A stretch of DNA of 64,000 nt from Sciscionella sediminilitoris (GCF_000737195.2 NZ_JALM01000035.1:1-64000), one strand, 5' to 3'; shown: positions 8,082-17,541, counted from the first letter of the stretch. Notes: a model not told the origin generated them from the sequence alone. Translations and numbers: made by a program.

Positions 8082-8936
8082 GTGGACACGATGGGGAGGG
8101 GCAGAACACAAGTGGGATTGCGCGAAGCAGGCCCGCGGCCTTCACGCGACGGCCTGGCCGCAATCGTGCGCACATTGCGTTCGCACTGGCGCACGACCAG
8201 CCTCGCGGCGGGCTGGCCGTTTCCCAGTGAATGGGCGCTCCCCGAGGTCGACAAGCTTTGTGTCGCGGCGAGCAAGGACGAGGATCTGCTCGGCCCGGCT
8301 GCCGAGTTCGCTCGGGCGCGGGCGAACACGGGGGCCGGACTCGCCGAGACGCTCTCCGACCTCGCGGCACTGCACACGGTGCTGCGTGCCCCTGGCGGGC
8401 TCGAAGTGGATCGCGAGGTCGATCCGGACGAGCTGCCCACTCCGCTGCTCCGGGCGACCGCGGTGGCCTGGGCGGATGTGGCGGTGCGCGAGGCGACCAG
8501 CATCGAGGTGTGCGACGGGCTCACCGGCCTGGCCACCCCGGCCTATCTGCGCACCAGGCTGCGCGAGGTGTACGCCGAGTGCGAGCTGCACGGGAGCACG
8601 GTGACCGGGGACTACGTGCTGGTGCTCGTCGGGGTGGAACTGGACGGCACCGAGGGCTGGTCCCGGTTCGCCGCGCTGATCCTGCTCGCCGATGTGCTGC
8701 GCGGGGTGTTCGACGGCGGGGAGACCCTCGCGGTGCTCGGCCCGTGCACGGTGGCCGCCCTGGCCAGACGGGACGAGCGGCTTTCGCTGAACGCGGCGAG
8801 CGTGCGCTGGCTGGCCGCGGACCGGTTCGGGGTGGATCCGCAGCTGCGGGACCAGCAGCCGCGGGTGTGGCAGGAACGCCTGCCGCGGACCCACGAGGCG
8901 GCCTGTGCGCTGCTCCGCCAGCTCGGCAGGGGGTGA
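8082..8936 (+). CDS. Degenerate GGDEF-like protein
   Basis: A 284-residue soluble protein. The segment at about residues 143-165 reads CDGLTGLATPAYLRTRL and matches the opening DxLTGLxNRxxL motif of diguanylate cyclases, but the GGDEF signature itself is absent, so catalysis is unlikely. The N-terminal half is helical and unrecognised. It may be a c-di-GMP-related regulator or a fold relic. The start is uncertain: GTG at 8082 is used, while GTG at 8112 has GGGGAGGGG about 10 nt upstream and is a serious alternative. Confidence 0.6.
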   Translation: MDTMGRGRTQVGLREAGPRPSRDGLAAIVRTLRSHWRTTSLAAGWPFPSEWALPEVDKLCVAASKDEDLLGPAAEFARARANTGAGLAETLSDLAALHTVLRAPGGLEVDREVDPDELPTPLLRATAVAWADVAVREATSIEVCDGLTGLATPAYLRTRLREVYAECELHGSTVTGDYVLVLVGVELDGTEGWSRFAALILLADVLRGVFDGGETLAVLGPCTVAALARRDERLSLNAASVRWLAADRFGVDPQLRDQQPRVWQERLPRTHEAACALLRQLGRG

Positions 8937-8945
8937 TTCCGCTGC

Positions 8946-9107
8946 TCAGGCTGCCTTGGCGAGCTCCTTGCGTGCCTTCTTCAGCGCGAGCACCGGGCAC
9001 TTCTTGCAGCGTGACTTGGACCGGCAGCACTTCTTCTTGACCTTGCCGGCCTTGGTCCAGAGCTTCACCGTCTCCTGTGGCGTGGCGCCGAGCTTCTTCT
9101 TGCCCAT
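8946..9107 (-). CDS. 53-residue Lys/Cys-rich protein
   Basis: A small basic protein (MGKKKLGATPQ...). About a quarter of the residues are Lys, and four Cys are arranged CC-x5-C-x2-C in the middle, a plausible metal or nucleic-acid binding knuckle. AGGAG lies about 9 nt before the ATG, and codon third positions are G/C-rich throughout, which supports real coding. An iron-box-like palindrome (9163-9181) lies 56 nt upstream, so expression may respond to iron through an IdeR/DmdR repressor. I recognise no characterised family. It ends 9 nt from the convergent degenerate GGDEF gene. Confidence 0.75.
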   Translation of the reverse strand: MGKKKLGATPQETVKLWTKAGKVKKKCCRSKSRCKKCPVLALKKARKELAKAA

Positions 9108-9162
9108 CGGCTCGACTCCTCAATTCCTCGGGCGACAGGTCGTGTTCCACCGCGAGAGTGAC

Positions 9163-9181
9163 ATAGGTAAGGCTAACCTGG
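9163..9181. promoter_or_regulatory. IdeR/DmdR-type iron box
   Basis: ATAGGTAAGGCTAACCTGG matches the mycobacterial/actinobacterial iron-box consensus TTAGGTTAGGCTAACCTAA at 15 of 19 positions, including the core GGCTAACCT. It lies between the divergent Cys-rich small protein and typA, closer to the former (56 nt). In known systems Fe2+-loaded IdeR binds here and represses, or less often activates, transcription. Confidence 0.65.
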
Positions 9182-9215
9182 CCAGTGTGGCCGGAGATGA
9201 GTGGTGATCGGCACG

Positions 9216-9250
9216 TATACTGAGCTGGGCCACCCCCGTGGGGGCAGGCC
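9216..9250 (+). promoter_or_regulatory. typA promoter -10 and leader hairpin
   Basis: TATACT at 9216-9221 is a good -10 hexamer, placing transcription start near 9228 and leaving a leader of about 70 nt. The leader opens with a strong hairpin: GGCC and CCCCC at 9228-9237 pair with GGGGG and GGCC at 9240-9250. The hairpin could tune translation or stability of typA mRNA. The -35 is not obvious. Confidence 0.45.
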
Positions 9251-9299
9251 GTCGTCCGAATTTCTGAGTAAGCCAGCGAATTCACCGGGGAGTACTCGC

Positions 9300-11213
9300 G
9301 TGTCCACAGCAACCGTGTCCACCGCGCACCAGGCAGCGGATGCCGACATCCGCACCGACCTGCGCAATGTCGCCATCGTCGCGCACGTCGACCATGGCAA
9401 GACCACGCTCGTCGACGCGATGCTGCGCCAGTCCGGTGCCTTCTCCGCGCGCACCGAGCCGATCGACCGGGTCATGGACTCCGGCGAGCTCGAGCGGGAG
9501 AAGGGGATCACGATCCTCGCCAAGAACACCGCGGTCCGGCGCGTCACCGAGCAGGGTGATGTGGTGATAAATGTCATCGACACCCCGGGTCACGCCGACT
9601 TCGGCGGTGAGGTGGAGCGCGGACTGTCCATGGTGGACGGGGTGCTGCTGCTCGTGGACGCCTCCGAGGGGCCGCTCCCGCAGACCAGGTTCGTGCTGCG
9701 CAAGGCGCTGGCCGCGAACCTTCCCGTGGTGCTCGTGGTGAACAAGGTGGACCGCGCGGACGCGCGCATCGCCGAGGTCGTCGAGGAGACCCACGACCTG
9801 CTGCTCGAACTGGCCGCCGAGGTCGAGGGGGCAGACGACTCGGTGCTCGACCTCCCGGTGATCTACGCCTCGGCCCGGGCGGGCAGGGCGAGCCTCGAGG
9901 CGCCCGAGGACGGCAAGGTGCCGGACAACGAGAACCTCGATCCGCTGTTCGACGTGCTGCTCGAGCACGTTCCCGCGCCGCGCGGGAACGCGAACGCGCC
10001 GCTGCAGGCGCTGGTCACCAACCTGGACGCGTCGAACTTCCTCGGCCGGATCGCGCTGTGCCGGATCTACGCGGGCACCCTGCGCAAGGGCGAGTCGGTG
10101 GCCTGGTCCCGCGAGGACGGCTCCAACCAGCGGGTGCGCATCGCCGAGCTGCTGGTCACCGAGGCGCTGGACCGGGTGCCCGCCGAGGAGGCCAGCGCGG
10201 GTGACCTGGTGGCCATCGCGGGGATCCCGGACATCACCATCGGCGACTCCCTCGTGGACCCGGAGGACCCGAAGCCGCTGCCGCGCATCACCGTGGACGA
10301 GCCGGCGATCTCGATGACCATCGGCGTGAACACCTCGCCGCTCGCCGGTAAGGGCGGCGGCAAGAAGCTGACCGCGCGCATGGTCAAGGCCCGGCTGGAC
10401 CAGGAACTGATCGGTAACGTCAGCGTGCAGGTGCTGCCCACCGAGCGCCCGGACTGCTGGGAGGTGCGCGGGCGTGGTGAGCTGGCGCTCGCGGTGCTCG
10501 TGGAGCAGATGCGCCGGGAGGGTTTCGAGCTCACCGTCGGGAAACCGCAGGTGGTCGAGCGGATCGTGGACGGCAAACGGCACGAGCCCTACGAGTACCT
10601 GACCATCGACGCCCCGGAGGAGCACCTGGGCGCGATCACCCAGCTCGTCGCCGCGCGCAAGGGACAGCTGGAGACCATGGGCGGGCACGAGTCCGGGCGG
10701 GTGCGGGTCGAGTACGTGATCCCGGCACGCGGGCTGATCGGGTTCCGCACCGAGTTCCTCACCGAGACCCGTGGCGCGGGGATCGCCAACCACGTGTTCG
10801 ACTCCTACCGGGAGTGGGCGGGCGAGTTCCGCACCCGGCAGTCGGGCTCGCTGGTCGCCGACCGGGCGGGCCAGATCACCGCCTACGCGATGATGCAGCT
10901 CGCCGACCGCGGTTCCTTCTTCGTGGAACCCGGCTGGCAGGCCTACGAGGGCATGGTGGTCGGGGAGAACCCGCGGGCCGAGGACCTGGACATCAACATC
11001 GCGCGGGAGAAGAAGCTCACGAACATGCGCTCCTCGAACGCCGATGAGCTCGAGCGTCTCGCCCGGCCGCGCAAGCTCGGGCTCGAGGAGGCCCTGGAGT
11101 TCTGCTCCGGCGACGAATGTGTCGAGGTCGGCCCGGACGTGATCCGGGTGCGCAAAGTGATCCTGCCCGCGACCGAGCGCGCGAAGGCCCGCTCCCGCTC
11201 GAAGCAGGGCTAG
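9300..11213 (+). CDS. typA: GTP-binding ribosome-associated protein TypA/BipA
   Basis: A 637-residue translational GTPase of the EF-G family. The P-loop is AHVDHGKTT, switch-region motif [14 protein letters not shown], and the base-specificity motif NKVD is present; domains II, III, V and the BipA-specific C-terminal domain follow ([19 protein letters not shown]). TypA binds 70S ribosomes and assists large-subunit assembly under stress and cold. GTG is chosen because GGGGAG lies 7 nt upstream; an earlier in-frame GTG would start inside the leader hairpin region. Mycobacterial genomes keep typA next to lpqW, as here. Confidence 0.96.
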   Translation: MSTATVSTAHQAADADIRTDLRNVAIVAHVDHGKTTLVDAMLRQSGAFSARTEPIDRVMDSGELEREKGITILAKNTAVRRVTEQGDVVINVIDTPGHADFGGEVERGLSMVDGVLLLVDASEGPLPQTRFVLRKALAANLPVVLVVNKVDRADARIAEVVEETHDLLLELAAEVEGADDSVLDLPVIYASARAGRASLEAPEDGKVPDNENLDPLFDVLLEHVPAPRGNANAPLQALVTNLDASNFLGRIALCRIYAGTLRKGESVAWSREDGSNQRVRIAELLVTEALDRVPAEEASAGDLVAIAGIPDITIGDSLVDPEDPKPLPRITVDEPAISMTIGVNTSPLAGKGGGKKLTARMVKARLDQELIGNVSVQVLPTERPDCWEVRGRGELALAVLVEQMRREGFELTVGKPQVVERIVDGKRHEPYEYLTIDAPEEHLGAITQLVAARKGQLETMGGHESGRVRVEYVIPARGLIGFRTEFLTETRGAGIANHVFDSYREWAGEFRTRQSGSLVADRAGQITAYAMMQLADRGSFFVEPGWQAYEGMVVGENPRAEDLDINIAREKKLTNMRSSNADELERLARPRKLGLEEALEFCSGDECVEVGPDVIRVRKVILPATERAKARSRSKQG

Positions 11214-11326
11214 CAGCAGGGTCAACGGTCAACGCGCGAAACTCCCCCACGCAGGGTGTCGATCCTCTGCCGCTCCGTTCGACGCACCGGTATCAGTGAC
11301 CGGAACCGGATGAACGGAGCATGAGG

Positions 11327-11809
11327 ATGGATATCTCGACTCTGCGGGAGAAAGCGACCGGACCGGCTGCGCGGAGCTGGGTGCTCGCCGCGTTCCGCGT
11401 GGTCATCGCACTGCTGTACCTGTTGCACGCGCTGCTCGGCCTGTTCGGTCTGTTCGGCGGGGTGGACGGCCGTGGCGGCGCCATCGAGGCATTCACCTTC
11501 GACTGGTGGGTGACCCTCGTGCAGCTGGTCACCGCGGTCCTCGTGGGACTCGGCCTGGCGACCCGCCCGGCGGCGGTGCTGTGCTCGGGCATGATGGCCT
11601 ACGCCTATTTCACCGTGCACCAGCCGGTGGGACTCGCCCCGTTGCAGAACATGGGGGAACCCGCGGCGCTGTACTCCTGGTGTTTCCTGCTGCTCGCGGT
11701 GTTCGGCCCGGGCGCCGCCGCACTCGGCGGGTGGCTGCGTGCGCGCGGCGGCGACCGGGCGGAGGCTCAGCGGTCGAACAGCCCGGAGTACCCGTTGAGC
11801 GCCGGCTGA
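11327..11809 (+). CDS. DoxX-family membrane protein
   Basis: A 160-residue integral membrane protein with four predicted helices and the DoxX-type layout ([14 protein letters not shown] in helix 1, [10 protein letters not shown] between helices 2 and 3). DoxX proteins are linked to redox and thiol stress complexes, but this member is not assigned. The second ATG is preferred because GGAG lies 8 nt upstream; an ATG two codons earlier leaves no room for ribosome binding. The last 43 nt overlap the 3' end of the convergent ACC deaminase gene. Confidence 0.75.
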   Translation: MDISTLREKATGPAARSWVLAAFRVVIALLYLLHALLGLFGLFGGVDGRGGAIEAFTFDWWVTLVQLVTAVLVGLGLATRPAAVLCSGMMAYAYFTVHQPVGLAPLQNMGEPAALYSWCFLLLAVFGPGAAALGGWLRARGGDRAEAQRSNSPEYPLSAG

Positions 11810-12771
11810 CCACCGAGGTGGGCGTACAGCACCGTGCTGTCCGGCCCGATCTCGCCACGGCGGACCAGATCGATCAGCCCGGCCATGGATTTCCCCTCGT
11901 ACACCGGGTCGGTGAGCATCCCCTCGGTGCGGGCCGCGAGCCGGATCGCCTCCAGGGTGGTCTCGTCCGGGATGCCGTAGGTGCCCGCGTGGTAGCGCTC
12001 GTCCAGGACGGGCTCCTGCTCGAGACGGGTGTCCAGCAGCGCGGCGGTGTCCTCGGCGATCCGGGTGATCTGCGCGCGGGTCTGCTCCGGTTTGGCCGAG
12101 CCGTCGATGCCGATCACCCGGCGCGGTGGCCCGTCGAGCGCGGCGAACCCGGCGAGCATTCCGGCCTGGGTGCTGCCGGTCACCGAGCACACCACGATCG
12201 TGTCGAAGAAGACGCCGAGTTCACGTTCCTGTTCGGCGAGTTCGGCCGCCCAGCTGGCGAATCCGAGACCGCCGAGCGGGTGGTCCGAGGCACCGGCCGG
12301 GATGGCGTAGGGGACCCCGCCGGAGTCCTCCACCTCACGCAGCGCCTGCTGCCAGCTCTCCCGGATGCCGATGTCGAAACCGGCCCGCACCAGCCGCACA
12401 TCCGCCCCGGCGATCCGGCTGATCAGGATGTTGCCGACCTTGTCGTAGACCGCGTCCGGCCAGTCCACCCACTGCTCCTGCACCAGAACGCAGTTCAGCC
12501 CGGCGTGCGCGGCCACCGCGGCGACCTGGCGGGTGTGGTTGGACTGGACCCCGCCGATCGAGACGAGTGTGTCGCAACCCTTGGCGAGCGCGTCCGCGAG
12601 CAGGTACTCGAGTTTGCGGGTCTTGTTGCCGCCGTAGGCGATCCCGGAATTGCAGTCCTCCCGCTTGGCCCAGATCCGGGCCCCGCCGAGATGTTCGCCG
12701 AGCCGGTCGAGCCGGTGCACCGGGGACGGTCCGAACAACAGCGGGTGGCGGGGAAACTCGTCGATTCGCAT
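11767..12771 (-). CDS. acdS: 1-aminocyclopropane-1-carboxylate deaminase
   Basis: A 334-residue PLP enzyme of the tryptophan synthase beta fold. [12 protein letters not shown] contains the PLP-binding Lys, [12 protein letters not shown] the phosphate-side loop, and DPVYEGKSM the conserved Tyr-Glu pair of ACC deaminases. AcdS opens ACC, the ethylene precursor of plants, to 2-oxobutyrate and ammonia. The length and the run [18 protein letters not shown] agree with true AcdS better than with D-cysteine desulfhydrase, the main alternative. The ATG follows TAGCCT (12784 down to 12779) by 7 nt, suggesting a leaderless mRNA. A plant- or fungus-associated lifestyle would explain it. Confidence 0.85.
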   Translation of the reverse strand: MRIDEFPRHPLLFGPSPVHRLDRLGEHLGGARIWAKREDCNSGIAYGGNKTRKLEYLLADALAKGCDTLVSIGGVQSNHTRQVAAVAAHAGLNCVLVQEQWVDWPDAVYDKVGNILISRIAGADVRLVRAGFDIGIRESWQQALREVEDSGGVPYAIPAGASDHPLGGLGFASWAAELAEQERELGVFFDTIVVCSVTGSTQAGMLAGFAALDGPPRRVIGIDGSAKPEQTRAQITRIAEDTAALLDTRLEQEPVLDERYHAGTYGIPDETTLEAIRLAARTEGMLTDPVYEGKSMAGLIDLVRRGEIGPDSTVLYAHLGGQPALNGYSGLFDR

Positions 12772-12836
12772 GCCGTGCAGGCTACGCACGGGCCGAGGCG
12801 CCGGCCGCACACGCGCTCTGGCAGGCTTCGAACACG

Positions 12837-14516
12837 ATGAGAACCGGGCACCGCAGATCGAGGCTACGCGTGGCGTGCGTGTTGTTCGCCGTGCTCGGCC
12901 TGGTCGCCGCGTGCACGAACTACCCGCCGCCACCCTTGGTCTCCGCTCCGCCCAAACAGCACAGCGCGGCCAAACCGACCGATCTGGACCAGGTGGTCTT
13001 CGGGGTGGACCGGTTCGGCAAGGGATTCAACCCGCACCGGATCGCCGATCAGTCCACGCTGACCACTGCGCTGGCCACCGGAATGCTGCCCTCGGTGTTC
13101 CGCCCGGCCGCGGACGGCAGCCCGCAGCTGGACCGCACGGTCATGGAGTCGGCGGAGGTGACCTCGGCCGATCCGTTCACCGTCTCCTACACGATCCGCA
13201 CCGACGCCGCCTGGTCCGACGGGGTTCCGGTGCGTGCCGAGGACTTCCTCTATCTGCGGGACCAGATGGTCAGCCAGCCCGGTGTGGTCAACCCCGAGGG
13301 GTACCGGCTGATCACCGATATCGGCACCGAGGACGGCGGCCGGGTGGTACGGGTGCGGTTCGCCAAGCCCTATCCCGGCTGGCGTTCGCTGTTCGACAAC
13401 CTGTTGCCCGGGCACATCCTCAAGGACGCGCCGGGCGGCTGGGATTCCGCGCTCAGCGACGGGTATCCGGCATCGGCGGGCCCGTACATGCTGGGCAGCC
13501 TGGATCGGGGCCGCGGCGAGATCATGCTGGACCGCAATGATCGCTACTGGGCCCGTCCGTCCGGGATCGGGCACATCATGATCCGCCGCTCGGGCATCGA
13601 GGACGCGGTGAGCGCGCTGCGCACCGACGACTCGCAGCTGGCCGCGGTGAGCTCAGACAGCGGAACCGCGAAGGCACTGGCCGGACTCGGATCCACGGCC
13701 CGCACCGTGGCGCTGCCCAGGGACGCGGTCGCCCAGGTCGATCTGCGCCCGGTCGGCCCGCTCTCCGATGAGCGGGTGCGCACCGCCGTGGCCGCGGCAC
13801 TCGACCGGACGGAGCTGATCAAGGCGGGCGGCGGGGACCGTTCGGCGCGTGCCGATGCGCTCACCCTCGCCCCTTCGCAGCCCGGATACACCCCGACCAT
13901 GCCCGAGGACGCCCCCGGAGCACGGCCCGAGCATTCGACGGTACGCAGCAAGCTGAGCTCGGCCGGGTACCGGGAACGTTCCGGCACCTGGTCGCTGCCC
14001 ACGATCACCGTGGTCGCCGCCGCCGGTACCGAGCCGTATCTGAGCATCGCCAAGGAAGCCGTCAGCGAGCTCGAGAAAGCGGGTATCCCGGCGAAGCTCA
14101 GCACCCCGAGCGCCGAGCAGCTCTACGGTTCGCTGCAGGCCGCCGACGAGAAGGATCAGGCACAGCTGCTCGTCGCCCCGCGCACCACCGGTGATGACCC
14201 GGCGAGCGCACTGGCCAGCTGGTACGGCTGCCCGGGGAACCAGCCGGGAACGAACACGCCGTATCCGGACAACCCCGGGCAGGTCTGCCTGCGTGATCTG
14301 CAGCCGCGGATCGACAAGGTGGTGCGCGGGGACGAACTGCTCGCCGGTGCCCTGCCCGGGATCGAGAAGGGGATCTGGCAGCGGGCCCTGGCGATCCCGC
14401 TGTTCCAGGTGACCGATCTGCTCGCGATCCGGTCCGGGATCGAGAACGTGGGAACCGATCCGGCCGCGGTCGCGCCGTTCCCGAGCGCCCCGGAGTGGAA
14501 GCGCACCCGGCGCTGA
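12837..14516 (+). CDS. lpqW: LpqW-like lipoprotein (family 5 solute-binding fold)
   Basis: A 559-residue exported lipoprotein. The signal peptide ends in the lipobox VAAC (Cys at about residue 26), followed by a Pro-rich stretch and a family 5 substrate-binding fold ([16 protein letters not shown]-like region at about 115-130). In mycobacteria LpqW, encoded beside typA and upstream of mshB, helps direct mannolipid (PIM/LAM) synthesis and is not a classical importer. No permease or ATPase genes are adjacent here, which supports the LpqW reading over a peptide-transport binding protein. The divergent neighbour is acdS. Confidence 0.8.
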   Translation: MRTGHRRSRLRVACVLFAVLGLVAACTNYPPPPLVSAPPKQHSAAKPTDLDQVVFGVDRFGKGFNPHRIADQSTLTTALATGMLPSVFRPAADGSPQLDRTVMESAEVTSADPFTVSYTIRTDAAWSDGVPVRAEDFLYLRDQMVSQPGVVNPEGYRLITDIGTEDGGRVVRVRFAKPYPGWRSLFDNLLPGHILKDAPGGWDSALSDGYPASAGPYMLGSLDRGRGEIMLDRNDRYWARPSGIGHIMIRRSGIEDAVSALRTDDSQLAAVSSDSGTAKALAGLGSTARTVALPRDAVAQVDLRPVGPLSDERVRTAVAAALDRTELIKAGGGDRSARADALTLAPSQPGYTPTMPEDAPGARPEHSTVRSKLSSAGYRERSGTWSLPTITVVAAAGTEPYLSIAKEAVSELEKAGIPAKLSTPSAEQLYGSLQAADEKDQAQLLVAPRTTGDDPASALASWYGCPGNQPGTNTPYPDNPGQVCLRDLQPRIDKVVRGDELLAGALPGIEKGIWQRALAIPLFQVTDLLAIRSGIENVGTDPAAVAPFPSAPEWKRTRR

Positions 14517-14566
14517 GATCGCGGGCGTGGCGACACCGGAATGGTCACGGGCAGTAGGCTTGCGGC

Positions 14567-15418
14567 GTGACCTTGACCGATCCAAGACGACTGCTGCTGG
14601 TGCACGCGCACCCGGATGACGAGAGCATCTGGACGGGAGGCACGATCGCCAAGTACGCCGCCGAGGGTGCGCACGTCACCGTGGTGACCTGCACGCTCGG
14701 TGAGGAGGGCGAGATCATCCCGGACGCGCTCGCCGGTCTGGCCGCGGACCGGGCCGATCAGCTCGGCGGTTACCGCATGGGCGAACTGCGCTCGGCCTGT
14801 GCCGCGCTGCGTGTCACCGAGCATCGCTACCTCGGCGGCATCGGGCGCTGGCGGGATTCGGGCATGGTGGGGGATCCGGCGAACGAGCATCCGCGGTGTT
14901 TCGTGCGCGGTTCCTTCGACGAACAGGTCGCCGCGCTCGCCGAGGTGATCGCCGAACTGCGCCCGCAGGTGGTGATCGGCTACGACGCGTTCGGCGGTTA
15001 CGGGCACCCGGACCACATCCGCGCCAGCGAGATCGCGATGGCCGCGACCGGGGAGGATTCCGGGGTGGCCCGGGTGTTCCACACGGTGAACTCCCGCGCG
15101 GAGACCGAGGCGGGCCTGCGCGGGCTCCGCGAACTGGACGGACTGCCGTACCGGATGCCGGCCGAGGACGAACTGCACCTGACCGAGGACGAGCGGATCG
15201 ACGTGGCGGTGGACGTCACCAACCACATTCCGGCCAAGCTGTCCGCGCTGCGGGCGCACGCCACCCAGGTCTCGGTGTGGCAGGGCAGCGGGGCAGGGGA
15301 GTGCAGCTACGCCCTGTCCAACGGGATCGCCGCCCCGGTGCTCGGTTCGGAGTTCTACGTGCTCGCCAAGGGAGACCGCGCGGGACTGGACGGCGACCTG
15401 TTCGGTGGCCTGTCATGA
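14567..15418 (+). CDS. mshB: Mycothiol synthesis deacetylase MshB
   Basis: A 283-residue zinc deacetylase of the LmbE/PIG-L family. AHPDDE at residues 14-19 and GHPDH at 146-150 supply the metal ligands and catalytic Asp. MshB removes acetate from GlcNAc-inositol, the second step of mycothiol synthesis, and marks the host as a mycothiol producer. The GTG start lies 6 nt after TAGGCT (14555-14560) with a weak -35 GACACC 17 nt further upstream, so the mRNA is probably leaderless. The stop overlaps the next gene as ATGA. Confidence 0.95.
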   Translation: MTLTDPRRLLLVHAHPDDESIWTGGTIAKYAAEGAHVTVVTCTLGEEGEIIPDALAGLAADRADQLGGYRMGELRSACAALRVTEHRYLGGIGRWRDSGMVGDPANEHPRCFVRGSFDEQVAALAEVIAELRPQVVIGYDAFGGYGHPDHIRASEIAMAATGEDSGVARVFHTVNSRAETEAGLRGLRELDGLPYRMPAEDELHLTEDERIDVAVDVTNHIPAKLSALRAHATQVSVWQGSGAGECSYALSNGIAAPVLGSEFYVLAKGDRAGLDGDLFGGLS

Positions 15419-15789
15419 GCGGGAAGCTCGCCGGCCGGTTCGAATTCGGCCTGCTGCTGCTCGACTCCGTGCTGCTCGCCCTGCTCGAACTGTTCTTCCT
15501 GCCGCTGCGCGCCGGGGTGGTCCCGGTTCCGGTGACCGCGGTGCTCGCCGCGGTCACCCTGCCGTTGCTGGTGCGCAGGGCCGCCGCCCTGGTGCCGACC
15601 ACGGTCGGCGCCTCCGCCCCGCTGCTGGTGTGGCTGGTCGTGGTGCTCGGTGTCGGGCTCGCGGGTCCGGGCGGGGACCAGGTGCTCATCCCGGACTGGC
15701 GCGCTCTCGCGCTGCTGGCCCTGGGGCTGCTGCCCGCCGCCGTCGCGCTCGGCGGGGCGCTCGGGAACGCGGTGCGTGCTCGTGGCTGA
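15415..15789 (+). CDS. Small membrane protein downstream of mshB
   Basis: A 124-residue protein with four predicted membrane helices and little else. It is translationally coupled to mshB by an ATGA overlap. Mycobacterium tuberculosis Rv1171, also a small membrane protein, occupies the same position after mshB, so this is a positional orthologue of unknown function. A link to mycothiol is possible but rests only on position. Confidence 0.75.
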   Translation: MSGKLAGRFEFGLLLLDSVLLALLELFFLPLRAGVVPVPVTAVLAAVTLPLLVRRAAALVPTTVGASAPLLVWLVVVLGVGLAGPGGDQVLIPDWRALALLALGLLPAAVALGGALGNAVRARG

Positions 15790-16477
15790 GGCGATCCCGG
15801 ACGCCGCGATCGTGGGGGTACTGCGCCCGTTCGTGCGCGCCTGCGCCCCGCTGATCGACCGGCTGCGCGAGGCCGACCCGTTCGGGACCCGGCTGGCCGA
15901 CCGGCTGGCGCGGGTGCGCATGCCGGGCACTGAGGCCTGGCGGGTGATGACCCCGCAGCGGCGCACCGACTGGTGGGTCAACCGGGTCGGCCGGTTCACC
16001 ACGATCGTGGCGGCGATCCCGGGCCTCGGCGGCGCGCTCGCGCAGCGCTTCCCGGTCGCCGACGCGGTCGGTGCTGCCTCGCAGGGACTGCTGTTGTGCG
16101 CGATCGCCGGGGAACACGGCATCACCGACACCCCGACCAGGGTGCGGCTGCTCGCCTCGGTGCTGTTCGGCCGCGAGATCAGTGCGGAACTGGCCAGCGG
16201 GCAGCGGCACGACGAGGAGGAGCGCACCGCGGAGCTGCGGGAGGGGACCGAGCACCGTGCCCCGGTGCGCACCGCGGCCCGCGCGGTCTACCGGCTGGGC
16301 CGCGCCCTGCTCGCCGCGGGTGCCGAACTCGAACGCCGCCCGCGTGGCCGCTGGTATCACCGCGCGGTCGGGCTCATTCCCGTCGTGGGGGTGCTCGGCG
16401 GTTACCTCGGGGAGCGTTCCGGGCTCAAGCGGGCCTCCCGGAAGGCGCTGCGCTGGATCGAGCGCGACCACGCCTGA
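15776..16477 (+). CDS. Conserved hypothetical protein
   Basis: A 233-residue, mostly helical soluble protein with amphipathic stretches (WWVNRVGRFTTIVAAIPGLGGALAQRF at about residues 63-90 is interrupted by charged residues) and a Gly-rich hydrophobic C-terminal hairpin (VGLIPVVGVLGGYLGE). It may associate with membranes. No family is recognised with confidence; the Gly-rich end is reminiscent of EcsC-type proteins. The start is GTG overlapping the previous stop; a GTG two codons later is equally possible. It is co-transcribed with the mshB group. Confidence 0.6.
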   Translation: MLVAEAIPDAAIVGVLRPFVRACAPLIDRLREADPFGTRLADRLARVRMPGTEAWRVMTPQRRTDWWVNRVGRFTTIVAAIPGLGGALAQRFPVADAVGAASQGLLLCAIAGEHGITDTPTRVRLLASVLFGREISAELASGQRHDEEERTAELREGTEHRAPVRTAARAVYRLGRALLAAGAELERRPRGRWYHRAVGLIPVVGVLGGYLGERSGLKRASRKALRWIERDHA

Positions 16478-16495
16478 TCGGGTTAGTGTTGGCCT

Positions 16496-16654
16496 ATGTC
16501 CATCAAACGGCAGGACGAGCGGCACAACGGAGACACCGTCAAGGAGCTCAAGGAACTCTTCGACAACGAGGAGACCGAAGAGGGGAAGACCGGCGCGCCG
16601 CGGATGCGCATCGTCGGGGACCTGCGCACGCCGCCCAGGAAACCGCGCGACTAG
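16496..16654 (+). CDS. 52-residue highly charged protein
   Basis: A small protein rich in Asp, Glu, Lys and Arg (LKELKELFDNEETEEG), with no Cys and a basic Pro-rich tail, probably disordered or a helix with a tail. Codon third positions are almost all G or C, which supports coding despite the small size. The ATG lies 6 nt after TAGTGT (16484-16489) and has no Shine-Dalgarno, so a leaderless transcript is likely. The stop overlaps the convergent acetyltransferase stop by 3 nt. Function unknown. Confidence 0.6.
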   Translation: MSIKRQDERHNGDTVKELKELFDNEETEEGKTGAPRMRIVGDLRTPPRKPRD

Positions 16655-17376
16655 GCGACAGCCGGTATCCAGTACCGGTAGCGGTGGTGCTCGCGGTAGC
16701 CGAGACCGCCGTAGAGCCGCAGCGCCGCGGTGTTCGCCGTGTCCACCTGGAGCACGCAGTGCCGCGCGCCCTGCTCGGCTCCCCACCGGAACAGCGCGCC
16801 GAGCAGGCCCTTGGCCAGTCCGCGGCGGCGCTGCTCCGGAGCCACCGCGAGCCGGGCGATGTGCAGCAGTTCGCCGTGTACCGCGGCACGCCCCACGGCC
16901 AGCGCCGCGTCCCCGTCCTCGATGAGCCCGTACCCGGTGCGCGGATAGCCGGTGAGCACCTGCCGTTGCGCGGGATCCGGTCCGGTGGCGCCGATCGTGA
17001 GCGGCCACCAGGATCGTGGCGGTTCCGGGTACACCCCGCCGAGGACCGCATCGGAGGCGAGCGGGCCGAGTAGTACCGCGACCCCGGAGTCCCCGCAGTT
17101 GTCCGGATCGGTGCGCCAGCCGTGGGCGCGCAGCTCGGGTTCGGCCGCTGCGCCCTCGATCACCTGCAGCTTCGGGGTGAGGCCGTGCCCGGAGTAGAAC
17201 GCGCGCACTCGGTCCAGCGCCGCCTCGGTGGGCATCCCGGGATCCCCGAGGACGAGCGCGGTGTTCGCCCGGCCGGTGAACCCGCCCGCCGCGCGCAGCC
17301 GCCACCGGCCGAGCGGGCATTCCTGAACGGCGGGCCACATGTCGGCACAGGCGGATTCGATGGCTTCGGTGTGCAC
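16651..17376 (-). CDS. GNAT-family acetyltransferase
   Basis: A 241-residue protein. The C-terminal GNAT domain (about residues 115-240) has the acetyl-CoA pyrophosphate loop QRRRGLAKGLL and the usual following strand HCVLQVDTANTAALRLYGGLGY. The N-terminal 110 residues resemble a degenerate second GNAT fold, as in mycothiol synthase-like two-domain GNATs, but the binding loop is missing there. GTG is chosen for the purine-rich AGGAGCAGGAC upstream. Substrate unknown. It is divergent from fdxA. Confidence 0.82.
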   Translation of the reverse strand: MHTEAIESACADMWPAVQECPLGRWRLRAAGGFTGRANTALVLGDPGMPTEAALDRVRAFYSGHGLTPKLQVIEGAAAEPELRAHGWRTDPDNCGDSGVAVLLGPLASDAVLGGVYPEPPRSWWPLTIGATGPDPAQRQVLTGYPRTGYGLIEDGDAALAVGRAAVHGELLHIARLAVAPEQRRRGLAKGLLGALFRWGAEQGARHCVLQVDTANTAALRLYGGLGYREHHRYRYWIPAVA

Positions 17377-17508
17377 TCTTCGTCCTGCTCCTGATCGGTT
17401 GTCCGGCCCTGGAAGGGGGTCCTTACCGACTGTGAGCCAGGGCACCGTAGTTGAATAGGCGGTAGCCACGAGAGTATGACTTCGCACCGGACGCGTAGTC
17501 TCGCATCT

Positions 17509-17541
17509 GTGCGAACCCGACAAGCAGGAGAGTTCAAGTGA
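17509..17541 (+). CDS. Ten-codon leader ORF coupled to fdxA
   Basis: GTG starts 7 nt after TAGTCT (17496-17501) and encodes [10 protein letters not shown]. Its TGA overlaps the GTG start of fdxA as GTGA, and the fdxA ribosome-binding site AGGAGAG lies inside it. The same arrangement is found before the response regulator at 2573. It may simply be the first translated frame of a leaderless message that hands ribosomes to fdxA. Confidence 0.4.
   Translation: MRTRQAGEFK

Noticed and set aside
9282-11225. 647-codon open frame on the minus strand opposite typA
   Set aside because: Shadow of the high-GC typA frame, no recognisable domain; TypA motifs are unambiguous on the plus strand.
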